In this document: positions 1-10,800 of the stretch, one piece after another
Layout of the letters: each line of letters begins with the position of its first letter
Numbering within the stretch: position 1 is the stretch's first letter
Assembly (NCBI RefSeq): GCF_004310665.1
Contig: NZ_SIXF01000012.1
Location: 93,960 to 157,959, forward strand
Source of the DNA: Pedobacter kyonggii
GTDB lineage: Bacteria; Bacteroidota; Bacteroidia; Sphingobacteriales; Sphingobacteriaceae
DNA: 64,000 bases
Reading direction: 5' to 3'
Notes under the pieces: generated by a model
Told to the model about the DNA's origin: nothing
The model's database searches: none
The model's input: the letters and a program-made list of their open reading frames with translations, nothing else
Program-made: the position numbers and the translations under genes

Positions 1-1064
1 GAGTTTTTAACGATATAATATTCTTTACCTGTTTGATCTTTGGCTAAACCAACAATGTGCATACCATGATCATCAGTAGTTTGGTAGTTGTCGAAAGCAA
101 GCTGACGGTTCTCCTGCGTAATTTCCATCTCTGGCTGCGGGCCGTTAAACATATCTGCTTTCTGTTTCACGGTCATATCAGCGAAAGGCGTTTGTGGAAC
201 AAAAGCCACCCCGTTTTTCCAGCTGAAGTTTTTTTCGCTTACATCTGTAGCCCATGCAATAGTGTAACCGCTTTTTAAAGCGTTATCGATAATGTCGGTT
301 AACTCGTTCACTTTAACGTTATAAACCTGATCGAAAGACCAGTTATCAGGTACTAATAAAGTAAATTTGCTATAGAAAGGGTGATCGTTGAATGATGAAA
401 GTTCTACATAGTTGTCGGCATTTAAACCAACCACTTCCTGAGCGAAGGTTTTTGGTGTGTATTTTTTGCCATTATATGTAAAGTTTTCTGGTACAGCACC
501 TAAATAAGCATCAATTACACCAGTATAGGCTTTTAACCAGTTTGGGGTTAACTCGCCATTTGCATTCTTTACAACAGCTTCTAAAACACCTTTTTCAATA
601 TCGCCAAGTTCTGCAGTTTTATTGATTTTAGTGCCATAATTTAATCCGGTATATACCTCTTGCGGAACCGCACCGTATTTTCTGTACATGTTGATTACAT
701 CGTGCAAAGCACCGCCATCGCCTAATGAAACCGCGCCATGCATACGCACGTAATTTTTACCCTTCTCTACATAAGCGTTACGGGCCGAAAAAAGCTGAGA
801 TAATGTTACTGGTTGTTTACCGGCTTTAATCATTTCTGATTCTAAAAATGAATTGGTAGAGTAGCTCCAGCAAGTACCTGACGATCCTTGATTCTGAACT
901 GGTGTATTTGCCAGGTTAATCACTTCGGTGAATTTAAAAGAAGAAGCACTGTTTTCGCTTTGGTTGTTTTTTAAAGAATTAACGAGATTGTCTTGCGCAT
1001 AAGTCGCCGATATGGATAACGACAAAGCCAAACTAATCACACTGATTTTTGTGTAGTTGATCAT
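1..1064 (-). CDS. pepC: Exported C1B papain-like peptidase (bleomycin hydrolase / aminopeptidase C type), 3' end cut by window
   Basis: I translated this gene from the minus strand; it begins at the ATG at 1064-1062 and runs off the left edge, so about 354 residues are visible. The active-site motif QNQGSSGTCWSYS puts the nucleophile at Cys65, DDHGMHIVG puts the catalytic His near 336, and the last visible residues (YYIVKNS) carry the catalytic Asn near 354. This order and spacing fit peptidase family C1B, cysteine aminopeptidases that normally form a hexamer with the active site facing an internal chamber. Unlike the cytosolic enzymes of Firmicutes, this one starts with a hydrophobic signal-like segment (SVISLALSLSISATYA), so export to the periplasm is inferred. 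It stands alone, upstream of and co-directional with sdaA. The family assignment is firm; the substrate is not known. Confidence 0.88.
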   Translation of the reverse strand, partial: MINYTKISVISLALSLSISATYAQDNLVNSLKNNQSENSASSFKFTEVINLANTPVQNQGSSGTCWSYSTNSFLESEMIKAGKQPVTLSQLFSARNAYVEKGKNYVRMHGAVSLGDGGALHDVINMYRKYGAVPQEVYTGLNYGTKINKTAELGDIEKGVLEAVVKNANGELTPNWLKAYTGVIDAYLGAVPENFTYNGKKYTPKTFAQEVVGLNADNYVELSSFNDHPFYSKFTLLVPDNWSFDQVYNVKVNELTDIIDNALKSGYTIAWATDVSEKNFSWKNGVAFVPQTPFADMTVKQKADMFNGPQPEMEITQENRQLAFDNYQTTDDHGMHIVGLAKDQTGKEYYIVKN

Positions 1065-1175
1065 TTTTTATGAATAATTAATAAAGTCAGCGAATGTAAA
1101 AATACTTGTTGATTTGGCGCCAGAAAATTTGTAATAAATGGATAACATCCGTCATTTTATTGCAACAATGTTGAA

Positions 1176-2603
1176 TTAACATTCTGGCAAACTGATCGGA
1201 ATATTGGTTGCTAATCCTCCGTCAGATGTTTCCTTGTATTTGGCATTCATATCGAGGGCAGTTTCCCACATGGTATTTACTACTGCATCTAAACTTACTT
1301 TTGCCTTATCAGGATTGCTTTGTAGGGCCAGCTGACTGGCTGTGATAGCTTTAATAGCACCCATGGTATTTCTTTCGATACAAGGGATCTGTACCAAACC
1401 ACCAATCGGATCGCAGGTTAAACCTAAGTGATGTTCCATGGCGATTTCTGCTGCCATTAAAACCTGTCTTTGCGAACCGCCTAAACACTCTGTTAGCGCA
1501 GCTGCAGCCATGGCTGATGAAACGCCAATTTCGGCCTGACATCCTCCCATAGCGGCTGATATTGTTGCTCCTTTTTTGAAAATACTGCCTATTTCTGAAG
1601 CACAGGCAATAAATTGGATGATTTTTTCCTCGCTGTAACCATCGCAAAAGGTAATAAAATATTGTAATACGGCTGGAATTACGCCTGCGGCACCATTGGT
1701 AGGGGCAGTTACCACACGGCCAAAAGATGCATTTTCTTCATTAACAGCCAGTGCGAAACAGCTTACCCAATCTAAAGTATAATTAAAGCCGTTTCCACCT
1801 TTTCTAATGGCTTCTACCCAGCTATTATAGTCTGAATACTCACTTTTATCAATTAATCGTTTATTTAGCGGAAATGCCCTTCGTGCTACATTTAAACCAC
1901 CTGGTAAAAGCCCTGTGGTATGACATCCGCGATAAATACAATCGCGCATAACCGCAAAATGCTGTAGGATGCCTTTTTTTGTCTCTGCTTCATTGCGCCA
2001 GGCCAGTTCGTTCTCCATCACGATTTCGCTTACCTTTAAACCGGTAGATAAGCACCAGTGTAAAAGATCTTTTGCTTTTTCTACAGGAAAGGGAAGGTCT
2101 ACCTGTGGTTTTTTACTATTGTCTTCGCCTTCTTTAACTACAAAACCACCACCAATAGAGTAATAGGTTTCTGAAAAAGCTTTTCCACCTTTTAAAAATG
2201 CCTGAAAAGTAACCGCATTTGGGTGAAAGGGCAAACTTTCGGCAAAAAGAAAAAGCAGGTCGTTATCGTAATCAAAATCAAGAATTAAATGATCAGCAAG
2301 ATTTAATTTCTTATCTCTTTGGATGCTTTCGAAAGTTGGTGTAACGGCATCAACATCAAAAGTTACCGGATCAGCTCCTGTTAAACCGAGTAGAATAGCT
2401 ACATCAGTTCCATGGCCTTTACCTGTTTTGGCAAGCGAACCATAAAGCAATATTTTTATACCCTCAATTTCATCAATCAAATTGTTTTGAGCAAGAGAAG
2501 CTGTAAACTGTTGTGCGGCCCGCCATGGGCCTAAGGTATGTGAACTGGATGGGCCGATGCCTATTTTAAAAATATCGAAAACTGAAATCTGTTCCTTGAT
2601 CAT
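1176..2603 (-). CDS. sdaA: L-serine ammonia-lyase (L-serine dehydratase), iron-sulfur type, single chain
   Basis: This 475-residue protein has the single-chain architecture of iron-sulfur L-serine dehydratases: an N-terminal beta domain opening with the family motif [16 protein letters not shown] (about residues 15-30), then an alpha domain with [15 protein letters not shown]. Cysteines in [16 protein letters not shown] and GLTCDPIGG are candidates for [4Fe-4S] ligands. It deaminates L-serine to pyruvate and ammonia in the cytosol. The length is normal for the family (450-480) and no key motif is missing. It is a single-gene unit; the next gene upstream (RDD protein) is divergent. A TAnnTTTG-type -7 box lies close upstream of the start, which supports the chosen ATG. 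Confidence 0.95.
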   Translation of the reverse strand: MIKEQISVFDIFKIGIGPSSSHTLGPWRAAQQFTASLAQNNLIDEIEGIKILLYGSLAKTGKGHGTDVAILLGLTGADPVTFDVDAVTPTFESIQRDKKLNLADHLILDFDYDNDLLFLFAESLPFHPNAVTFQAFLKGGKAFSETYYSIGGGFVVKEGEDNSKKPQVDLPFPVEKAKDLLHWCLSTGLKVSEIVMENELAWRNEAETKKGILQHFAVMRDCIYRGCHTTGLLPGGLNVARRAFPLNKRLIDKSEYSDYNSWVEAIRKGGNGFNYTLDWVSCFALAVNEENASFGRVVTAPTNGAAGVIPAVLQYFITFCDGYSEEKIIQFIACASEIGSIFKKGATISAAMGGCQAEIGVSSAMAAAALTECLGGSQRQVLMAAEIAMEHHLGLTCDPIGGLVQIPCIERNTMGAIKAITASQLALQSNPDKAKVSLDAVVNTMWETALDMNAKYKETSDGGLATNIPISLPEC

Positions 2604-2619
2604 TATGAATATAGTTACA

Positions 2620-2627
2620 CAAAGCTA
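2620..2627 (-). promoter_or_regulatory. Candidate -7 box of the sdaA promoter
   Basis: Read on the minus strand the bases are TAGCTTTG, a full match to the Bacteroidota -7 consensus TAnnTTTG, ending 17 bases before the sdaA ATG. No good -33 TTTG was found at the right spacing, so this is tentative. Confidence 0.3.
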
Positions 2628-2713
2628 TAATTGTTTTATGATTTTGGATAAATTAATTTTGGCCCATGGTGAAAATACTTTACCTTAGAAAGATCTAATT
2701 TAAAGACTCTAAA

Positions 2714-3148
2714 ATGGACTTCAACGACAGCTATCAAGAAATTGATTTAAAATACTGTCGAGCAACTACGGGAAAGAGATTTACTAATTATCTTATCGAT
2801 CTAGTTGTTTTTTACATCATCGCATTTGGCATTGCAATTATTCTCGGAATCGTTAAGCCTGAACTTTTGGATAGTTTTGATGGATTATCAGGCCGTTTGA
2901 TTTCTTTATTACTTTACGGTATTGTAATGTTTATAACAGAAGCAATGTCTAACGGAAGATCGATTGGAAAGTTAATTACGGGAACAAGAGCTGTAAATCC
3001 TGATGGTAGCGACATTACTTTTCAAAAAGTATTTATCCGAAATATTGTAAGAGCTATCCCATTCAATGCCTTTAGTGCATTGGGTAACCCTTGTGCACCA
3101 TGGCATGACCTTTGGTCGGATACAATGGTGATCGAAGAGAAAAATTAG
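2714..3148 (+). CDS. RDD family integral membrane protein
   Basis: This 144-residue protein has the RDD pattern: a first hydrophobic helix after the RFTNYLIDLVVFYIIAFG segment (Arg/Asp positions shifted from the classic R-D-D), a second helix SLLLYGIVMFITEAMS, and the family signature NGRSIGKLITGTRAVNPDG followed by FQKVFIRNIVRAIPFN. RDD proteins are small inner-membrane proteins of mostly unknown role, some linked to ion transport. The C-terminus (PCAPWHDLWSDTMVIEE) contains the typical HD.WSDT ending of the family. It is divergent from sdaA and convergent with the MgtC gene, so probably transcribed alone. Confidence 0.85.
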   Translation: MDFNDSYQEIDLKYCRATTGKRFTNYLIDLVVFYIIAFGIAIILGIVKPELLDSFDGLSGRLISLLLYGIVMFITEAMSNGRSIGKLITGTRAVNPDGSDITFQKVFIRNIVRAIPFNAFSALGNPCAPWHDLWSDTMVIEEKN

Positions 3149-3184
3149 CCTTACAAACCCAAAAAATAAATTTATTCGACTCGG

Positions 3185-3844
3185 TTAAAAATCAAACTCA
3201 ATAATCTCATCGTCCTTAAGCATGCGTTCCACAAACTTCTGATGGTTTTTGGGCGTGCCCGTTGCCGTCCAGTTTCCGGTGATAATATTATCTACCAATT
3301 GGTGTTTTCCGCGCTGTGGTTTAAGCTTACTTTCGCGGAAAACCTCTTCGTAGCTTTCTAAATTGCCGTGTGTATGCTGTTTTTTAACAATGCGGTAAAG
3401 CCTTTTGGTAAAACGACGATCGCCAATTTCTTCTAAAAAGGGGAAAATAATCAGCGCCAATAGAACCACAATGGTAACCCCTATAGCCTGTTCGTAGTAA
3501 CCAGAGCCTACGGCCATTCCAATTGCAGCAACAATCCAGATAATGCAGGCCGTAGTGAGGCCTTTAACACGATTTTCTTCTTTAAAAATTACCCCGGCAC
3601 CTAAAAACCCGATTCCCGTAACAATGTTGGAGGCAATACGGTCTTGACTGGTTGGCCCAATTTTGATAGATAAAATGGTAAATAGGGCAGCACCCAAACC
3701 AATCATCATCATGGTTTTGAGTCCGGCAGATTTACTTCTATACTCGCGTTCAGCGCCGATTATGCCACAAAGCAGGGTAGCCAACAAAAATTTATTGATT
3801 TCACTTTGTGTAATGAAATGGTTTTGCTCTATGATCTCGTTCAT
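3185..3844 (-). CDS. MgtC/SapB family inner membrane protein
   Basis: This is a 219-residue protein. Residues about 15-140 form the MgtC domain: LLATLLCGIIGAEREYRSKSAGLKTMMMIGLGAALF is the conserved first part, with the Arg-Glu-Tyr and AGLKT motifs, followed by GIGFLGAGVIFKE and several more hydrophobic helices (IIWIVAAIGMAVGSGYY, VTIVVLLALIIFPFLE). The last 80 residues are soluble and basic. MgtC-like proteins are linked to magnesium homeostasis and, in some pathogens, inhibition of the F-type ATPase; the actual role here is not visible. It is co-directional with the PorP/SprF gene upstream (23-base gap), but the two have no obvious functional link. Confidence 0.88.
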   Translation of the reverse strand: MNEIIEQNHFITQSEINKFLLATLLCGIIGAEREYRSKSAGLKTMMMIGLGAALFTILSIKIGPTSQDRIASNIVTGIGFLGAGVIFKEENRVKGLTTACIIWIVAAIGMAVGSGYYEQAIGVTIVVLLALIIFPFLEEIGDRRFTKRLYRIVKKQHTHGNLESYEEVFRESKLKPQRGKHQLVDNIITGNWTATGTPKNHQKFVERMLKDDEIIEFDF

Positions 3845-3867
3845 TGCTTTGAATTATCAAAGGCAAA

Positions 3868-4887
3868 TTAATAAAAATCGTAACATCTTAGGCCATTTGC
3901 CCTGCCACCATTCGAACTATTTGGAAAATATTTTTCATAACCCACACCAATTTCGGATGTTCCGCCAGTGTTGCTGTAGTTGATTTTAGAGGTTGTAGCA
4001 TCATGACTGATGCCTAACCTGAATTTTTCGCCGTTTGTTCTGCGGTTAAAAATATCGAAGATTACAGAAAAAACAATCGCATCATTTCCATTCGAATTGC
4101 CATCATTGCGGTACCAGATACCTGCGTTTATGCCCGCATATTTATATTGCATGCCCGCACTAAACGATTTTACGTTGCCCTGTTTGTAGGCAACAATGGA
4201 TGGGATGAGGTAATTCCCATCGCGATCGTACTCATCTGGTACCAATGTTAACTTGTAGCTTAAATTGCCTGAGATGCGCATCGGCAACTTGGCCTGAAAG
4301 CCCGATAAGGATTCATCCGGACGGTTAAGATGATGTACAGCTATTCCCATCATAAATTTCCCCATCACAAGATTAGCTCCTGCATTGGAATCGAAATAAT
4401 ACCGACTATCTACACTTGGCCTTTCGGCGCCAGAAATACTACCAGGAATATAACCCGTGTTGATATCGATCTGATCGCCAAAAACAAGTTTATCCCAGTT
4501 TAGCTTTTGGTTGGTAATACCTCCCTGTAAGCCAAATGATAAGGCAAAATCCTCTCCACCGATGATATAGGAATAGCTTAGGGCAATATTATTCTTTACC
4601 AGGTAAGCGGTACCCTCGCTGCTGCGGTTAAAAATTAGACCAATGCCGCTGTTTAATCTCCGTAGATTGAGGTCGCCTGAAGCACTCACGTACGAAAAAT
4701 CACTTGCTAAACCCGTCCATTGGTTACGGTATAAGGCATTAAGCCTAATGTCGCCCTCAAACTGACCTGTTAAAGCCGGATTTAAGTAAATCGGCGCATT
4801 GTAAAACTGCGAATAAATGTGGTCCTGCGCCAACGAAACAATCGGCAGCACCCAAAACAAAAATAATATTATCCCTCTCCTCATCAT
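3868..4887 (-). CDS. PorP/SprF family type IX secretion outer-membrane protein
   Basis: The protein has the PorP/SprF hallmark just after the signal peptide: QDHIYSQFYNAPIYLNPALTG, then NALYRNQW and a series of beta strands typical of an outer-membrane barrel. I start it at the ATG at 4887-4885 (339 residues) rather than at the longer in-frame 360-residue option. This start gives a normal signal peptide (MMRRGIILFLFWVLPIVSLAQ) and overlaps the stop of the upstream PKD gene in an ATGA arrangement, which implies translational coupling. In Bacteroidota, PorP/SprF proteins are usually paired with a large secreted protein carrying a type B (CHU_C) C-terminal signal and help its translocation or surface attachment. 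That is exactly the neighbour here. Confidence 0.92.
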   Translation of the reverse strand: MMRRGIILFLFWVLPIVSLAQDHIYSQFYNAPIYLNPALTGQFEGDIRLNALYRNQWTGLASDFSYVSASGDLNLRRLNSGIGLIFNRSSEGTAYLVKNNIALSYSYIIGGEDFALSFGLQGGITNQKLNWDKLVFGDQIDINTGYIPGSISGAERPSVDSRYYFDSNAGANLVMGKFMMGIAVHHLNRPDESLSGFQAKLPMRISGNLSYKLTLVPDEYDRDGNYLIPSIVAYKQGNVKSFSAGMQYKYAGINAGIWYRNDGNSNGNDAIVFSVIFDIFNRRTNGEKFRLGISHDATTSKINYSNTGGTSEIGVGYEKYFPNSSNGGRANGLRCYDFY

Positions 4888-7800
4888 CGTATTAAATATA
4901 TTACACCCGTTTTCTTTGGAGGGGATGAATCGTAAGTCATTCCTTTCCAATCACTGCCATTAATAAATTTTATATCTACTTTCCAGTAATAAATACCTTG
5001 TGGTTGTTCCTGTCCTTTATAAGTGCCGTCCCAGCCCTCCAGCGGTGCGCTGTCATCCAATTTAGTCGTTTCCCAAAGTAACTGCCCCCATTTGTTAAAA
5101 ACAGACATTTGCCACTCTTTTATGCCGCGGCCTTTTGCTTTAAAGATTTTAATCTCGTTTTTCGCACTTGCGGGCATAAATGAATTGGGGATATTTAAGT
5201 AACCCGGTACACCAATAATCCGTACCGATTGGAAAGCAGTGGAAGAGCAGCCTTCTTTGTTCAGCACTTTCAGGGTTACATTATAAGTGCCTTCGTTGGC
5301 ATAAGTATGGTTTGGATTTTGCAGGGCTGACCGCGACCCGTCACCAAAAGTCCATTCCCAGCTTACGGCATCGGTGCTGATATCCTTAAAGGCAAATGAA
5401 TAGTTGGGAATAGATACTTCGTTGCCTGGAGTAACGGTGAATGTTGCGACTGGTGGAGCAACAACACGGATAAAATCGGTGATTTTTATAGGATTGGAGC
5501 AGCCTTGTCCATTGATTGCGGTTAAGGTGACAGAATAATTTACATCTGATCCCGTGTAGGTATGCTGTGGTTCAAACTCATTTGAAATCGGGGAGCCATC
5601 ACCAAAATCCCATGCATACCCGACAGCCCCAACACTTGTATTTTTAAATTTAACAGTGAGATTGGTGCAGCCAATTGTTTTATCGGCACTGAAACTTGCT
5701 GTAGGTTGAGCAAGTACGGTTACGGTTTCTGCGGCGAAATTCTTGGAACAATCATTTTCAGCATCTAGTTTGATGGTATATCGTCCTGGTTTCATGAAAG
5801 TGTATGGAAAAACGCCTGTACTAGTGGTCGGGATCAGGATAGGGGCTTCTCCAGAATCTTCATTGGTAATGGTATAAACGAAGCGGCTTGCCCCACTGGT
5901 GTTGTTTAAAAAATTTACAGTCCAAGGTGCACAGCCTTTTTTCTCGTTTCCATTTACCACTAGGGCTGGTATAATATTATTTGGCGAAACCCTGATTACA
6001 ACAGGAATTGCATTTGTCTCGCCACAGCTATTCTTAGCTGTCATATTTACGATAAAGTCCTTTACTACGAGTGTTTTGAAGGTATGATTTATTGTTCTTC
6101 TATCAGGAATGGGATCTGAGGAGATGCCATCCCCGAAATCGTAGGTGTAAGTTGTTCCGGCACTTTCAGGTCCGGTATTTATAAAGTTTACCAATAAATC
6201 AGAACATCCGGTTGTCTTATCAGGAGAAAATATAGCAACAGGTTTTGCATGTACAATAATTGTTACTGTTTTGATAATCAGCGGTCCACATGGTGTTGTA
6301 GTTTCTAAGATAACATTGTAAATTTTGTCTTTTCCTGTCGGGTCTGGCTGAAAAGTCTGTGCTGCAGGTTGTGGCAATGTTGAGAATATTCCATTGTCGA
6401 AATTCCATCTAAAAGTGGCGCCAGTAAGTGGGGTAGTGGTATTGGTAAAGGTTACACTAAGGGGGCCGCATCCTTCCGTTATACTTGCGGTAAATGATGG
6501 TGTAACTACTGGTAGTGTACTAAATGCTTCACTTTTTTCGTCTGGATTACAACCCGTGCTACTGGTAGTAATGAGTTTTATGGTTACGCTTTCGTTGCCA
6601 TTCATTATGGTATAACCGGGGAATGTTGGTCCTACTCCGATTTGTACATTATTGGCAAACCAGGTGTAAATGCTATTCCTGTCGGGATATAAGGTTGCAG
6701 CAATATTGTTTGCATCTAGAATAAAAGGTGCACAGCCAACATTTTTATTATAGGTGATTTCTGCTTGAGCATGTGGATTAACCGTTATCTTAATCTGGTT
6801 GCTTAAATTGTTACTGCAAGGGCCGCTAGCTACTGATCGACGGTAATAAATGCTTACGGTTGGTGTTGGAGGTGTAAAGTTTACACTGTTTGCGCCCAAT
6901 ACATCACTCCAGGCTGTTCCATTTAAACTCGATTGCCATTGGTACACATAAGTTCCGTTACCACCGCTAGGTGTAGTACCCGTTAAAGCCGCTGCAGGTG
7001 CACCGATGCAGATGTTTTGATCGGCAGCAATGGTATTGTTAGTTAAGCCTTGCAACACGGTAATCTGTAACGAATTACTAATTGAAGTACAGATGGTGCT
7101 GTTCACTAATCTTCTGAAATAGGTTGAAGCACTTACAATTAGGCTTAAGTCTTTGTTGATGGCTGAAGGAATATTGCTCCAGGTATTTCCATCGGTACTG
7201 CTCTGCCATTGGTAGGCGAATGTTCCTGTTCCGCCGGTTGGTGTATCGCCTGTAATAGTGATGCTTTGGCCGGCACAAACTGGCACTGATGATGGTCCAA
7301 TATTATTGGTAACAGGTGAGTAATAGGTAACCATTACATCATCTACAGATGGAGGACAGCCATTGAAACCAGAAATAGTCCACCTAAAGGTATAAGTTTG
7401 CCCTGGTACCAAACCGGTAACCGCGGAGTTGTACAGTGTAGGATCGGTTATGGTAATGCCGGCTTGTACTGATGTTAAAGCCCACACGCCGCTGTTGGGT
7501 GAAGGATTGTTGCCATTTAAGGTAATGTTGTTTCCACTACATAAGTTTTGATCTGCTCCTGCATTTGCTGCAACGGTACCCGGATTTACAGTGATTGTGG
7601 TTACGGTTGACATGGCTTCTGCACAACTACCACTTTGTACAATTGCACGGTATTGCGTGCTTATAGCGAGGTTAGAAAATGCATATGGATTTGCTGTTGA
7701 GGTAACGGTAGACCAGTTTACCCCGTTATTGATTGATCTTTCCCAACGGATAATGTTTCCAACTTGCCCTGTTAAACTGATGTTTCCGCCATTTGCACCG

Positions 7801-10800
7801 GCGCATACATTCACGTCGCCTGTGGTTGTGCCACCAACACTGAGCGGATTAACGATGATTTGAACATCGTCGCTGGATGTGGAGCAGTTGGTGTCGCTTA
7901 TTGTCCATCTAAAGGTATAAGTATTTCCTGGCTGTAAACCAGCAATTGTTGTATTGTCCTTTGTGTCATCAGCAAAAGTTACGGCTGTTGGTGCAGTAAC
8001 GATTGCCCATTTGCCAGTGCCAACTACTGGCGTATTTCCTTTTAGGGTATAAGTGCTGGCGTTGCAGATCGCCTCATCAGGGCCGGCATTTGGCAGTGTT
8101 GCGCTTGGCAAAACCGTAATTGTAATGCTGGCTGGTGTACCTGGGCAACCATTTGTAGATACAGGTGTAATGGTGTAAGTTACCGTACCTGCGGTAGTGC
8201 CAGAATTGGTTAAAATATCGTTGATCTGTGTTCCTGCCGATGCTACTGCTCTATTGCTATTTCCGGTTATTGCTCCGGTTATCACACTGGTATAAGTATA
8301 GTTTACACCTGTTAGGTTTGCTGTTAAGATTATGGCCGATGAAGTGGCATTACAGATGGTCGCATTGGCTGCAGTTGGTGTTACAATAGGGTTAGGTTTA
8401 ACATTAACCGCTAAATTAAATGGCGTTCCATCGCAGCCATCAAAATGGGGAGTGATGATATAAGTTACGCTTGCGTCGGCATTAAGATCAGTATTGGTGA
8501 GGATATCGTTAATGGGGCCGCTTCCGTTGGCGGTATAGCCAGTTGCAGTTCCAGTCGCTGTCCAGGTATAGATTACACCTGCTACTGCAGAAGTTGGGGC
8601 GTATGCAACGCTATTGCCTGTACAAATGGTTTTAGCTGCTGCGCTCGTTAAACTGATATTGGGTTTTGTTTTTAGAATAATATCGTCATCAATCTGATTG
8701 CATGGGGCGGCGAGTGCGGTGGTAACCCTTAATCTTAAAGTAACCGTACCCGCTGTTTTTTCGGCTGCGGTTGGCTCGTAGATTGCATTTAAATCGTTTC
8801 TGCTGGGTGTAAATGTTCCTAATCCGCCAACCCAGGTTTGCGTAGTAGTCGCGCCGCTTATGGTTCCGCTTAAAGTAAAGCTTGGATCATTGAAGCAGAT
8901 GCTTTGGTCAGTACCCGCACTAATTACGGGAGCGGTGCTGAAGGTTAGGATTTGGGTATCCTCGGCCGTTCCACAATTATTTTTATGGACAACCTTTATC
9001 GTATAAGTGTCGTAGCTATCGAATTTTATCGATGGGTATTTAGAATTGGCGGTTGTGCCGTTAGTAAAGCTGTAGGTGCCGGCTCCTGATGGTGAAACTG
9101 TCCAGGTATAACTATCGGGTAAATCTTTTGTGGTGCCTGTAATTAATGTTTGGGTTGGCCCTGTTGTGGTATTGTTAAAATCGTAAGTAGCCAGGTTACA
9201 CAAGGTGATATCAGGTGATAGTGTAGTTGCCGGACTTTCATTAACCACAACAGTTTGTGGCTGACTTGTAACTACACCGCAAGATGGCGTAGTAATATTT
9301 AAGGTGATGGTGTAAGTACCTGGATTGGTGAAATTGAACTCAGGTTCTTTACTTGTTGCACTTGTGCCCCCTGTAAAACCAACCGCAGGAGAAACTGACC
9401 AAAAGTAACTGTTGGCTGCATCACAGATATTATCTAAAACTGAAAGATCAGAAGCTTTTAATGTTGTTCCCGCACAGATTGGATTTGATGGTAAACTGAA
9501 TGCTGGCTTTGGCGGATACTGAATACAAATTTTGTTATTGGCTGGATCGGCATCGCAATCGGTCGAAAGATTTTTGGACGTTAATGTAACCGTATGTTCT
9601 CCATGGGTAGGAAAGCTGTATACAAAATTGTATGATTTTGGCTTATCAGATTCTATGATTACACCATCCACATACCAGTTATAAGTAATGTTATTGGGGG
9701 TACAACCTGGCGTATTGGTGGTTGGGTTTTCGCCCAAAACAGATGTGTTAACAAATGTGATATTTGCATTGGTACAGCCTGGTGTATTATAAGCGAACGA
9801 GTTTGTCGGTTTTACGACCACCTTTGCTGAAGAAGAAACTGGTGTACCCATGGTATTACAGAAAGCATTGGATACGCGGATGGAAACGTCAAAGGCGTTA
9901 TAAATGGTGCCGGCGCTTGATGTAGAAACACTTCCACAAGATGATCTGTCATAAAGATGCGTTACCTTCCCGCCATTAGCAATAATTTCGCAAAGGGTGT
10001 GTGTGGTTGTCGCTTGATCACCCCACGTGATGGTGTAAATATCTCCCGGAAAATTGTTTTGAATGCCCGAGCTCGAGGAAACATCTACATTAAAAGTAAA
10101 ATTAGCCGTAGGTAAACATAGTGCCGTATTTCCGGTATTGGCAAAGGCTGTTATCGCTTTATTATTTATGAGTAGATAGGCTCTGGTCGCCACCGAACCA
10201 TCGGGCATTACTGCTTTGGTATAAATGGTGTAATGTGTCTGTTGAGCAGTAAAAGATTGTATTGCAGTGGGGAAATTGATTAATATTGGCCCTCCGCCGT
10301 TTACTTCGTCGGTTATGCTCGCGGTAACCGTACTATTTGCTGTAGATGCATTTGTAAGGAAGAAAGAATTATTGGCCTTACTGGTGCAAGTACCAAAAGT
10401 TTCATCATTGACCGCATTTAACAATGTTGATGTTAATTTTGCTTCAACAGCAGCTCCTGCCTTAACCTCAAAAGGGGTAGAAGGGTTACTTGCTGTGGCC
10501 GGAGTGGTAGTTTTTACCCGAACGCGATAGCCTGTGCCAGGCGTAAGGCCTGTAGGGAGTAATCCATTTATATAAGTGCTATAGAAGCCAGTGTAACTGC
10601 CAATAAGGGTTTCGGTACCAAAACTTCCATTTTGATCTGATAAATAGAGTTGAAATTGATTTCCCTGCGATATGCAGCTTGCTGGTACTTTAAAAGGAAC
10701 AGCTATGGTACTGCCCGGTGTATATGGTCCTGGGTCTACTGTGCCAATGGTTACCTGCGCGAAAACATTTGACGTGAACAAAAATACCCCAAAAAAGAGG

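Noticed and set aside
4888-4950. Longer start for the PorP/SprF gene
   Set aside because: The extra residues are encoded inside the upstream PKD gene and spoil the signal peptide; the ATGA-overlap start is better.
8445-10530. Plus-strand ORFs within the PKD gene
   Set aside because: They are antisense shadows caused by the long, low-complexity minus-strand gene.
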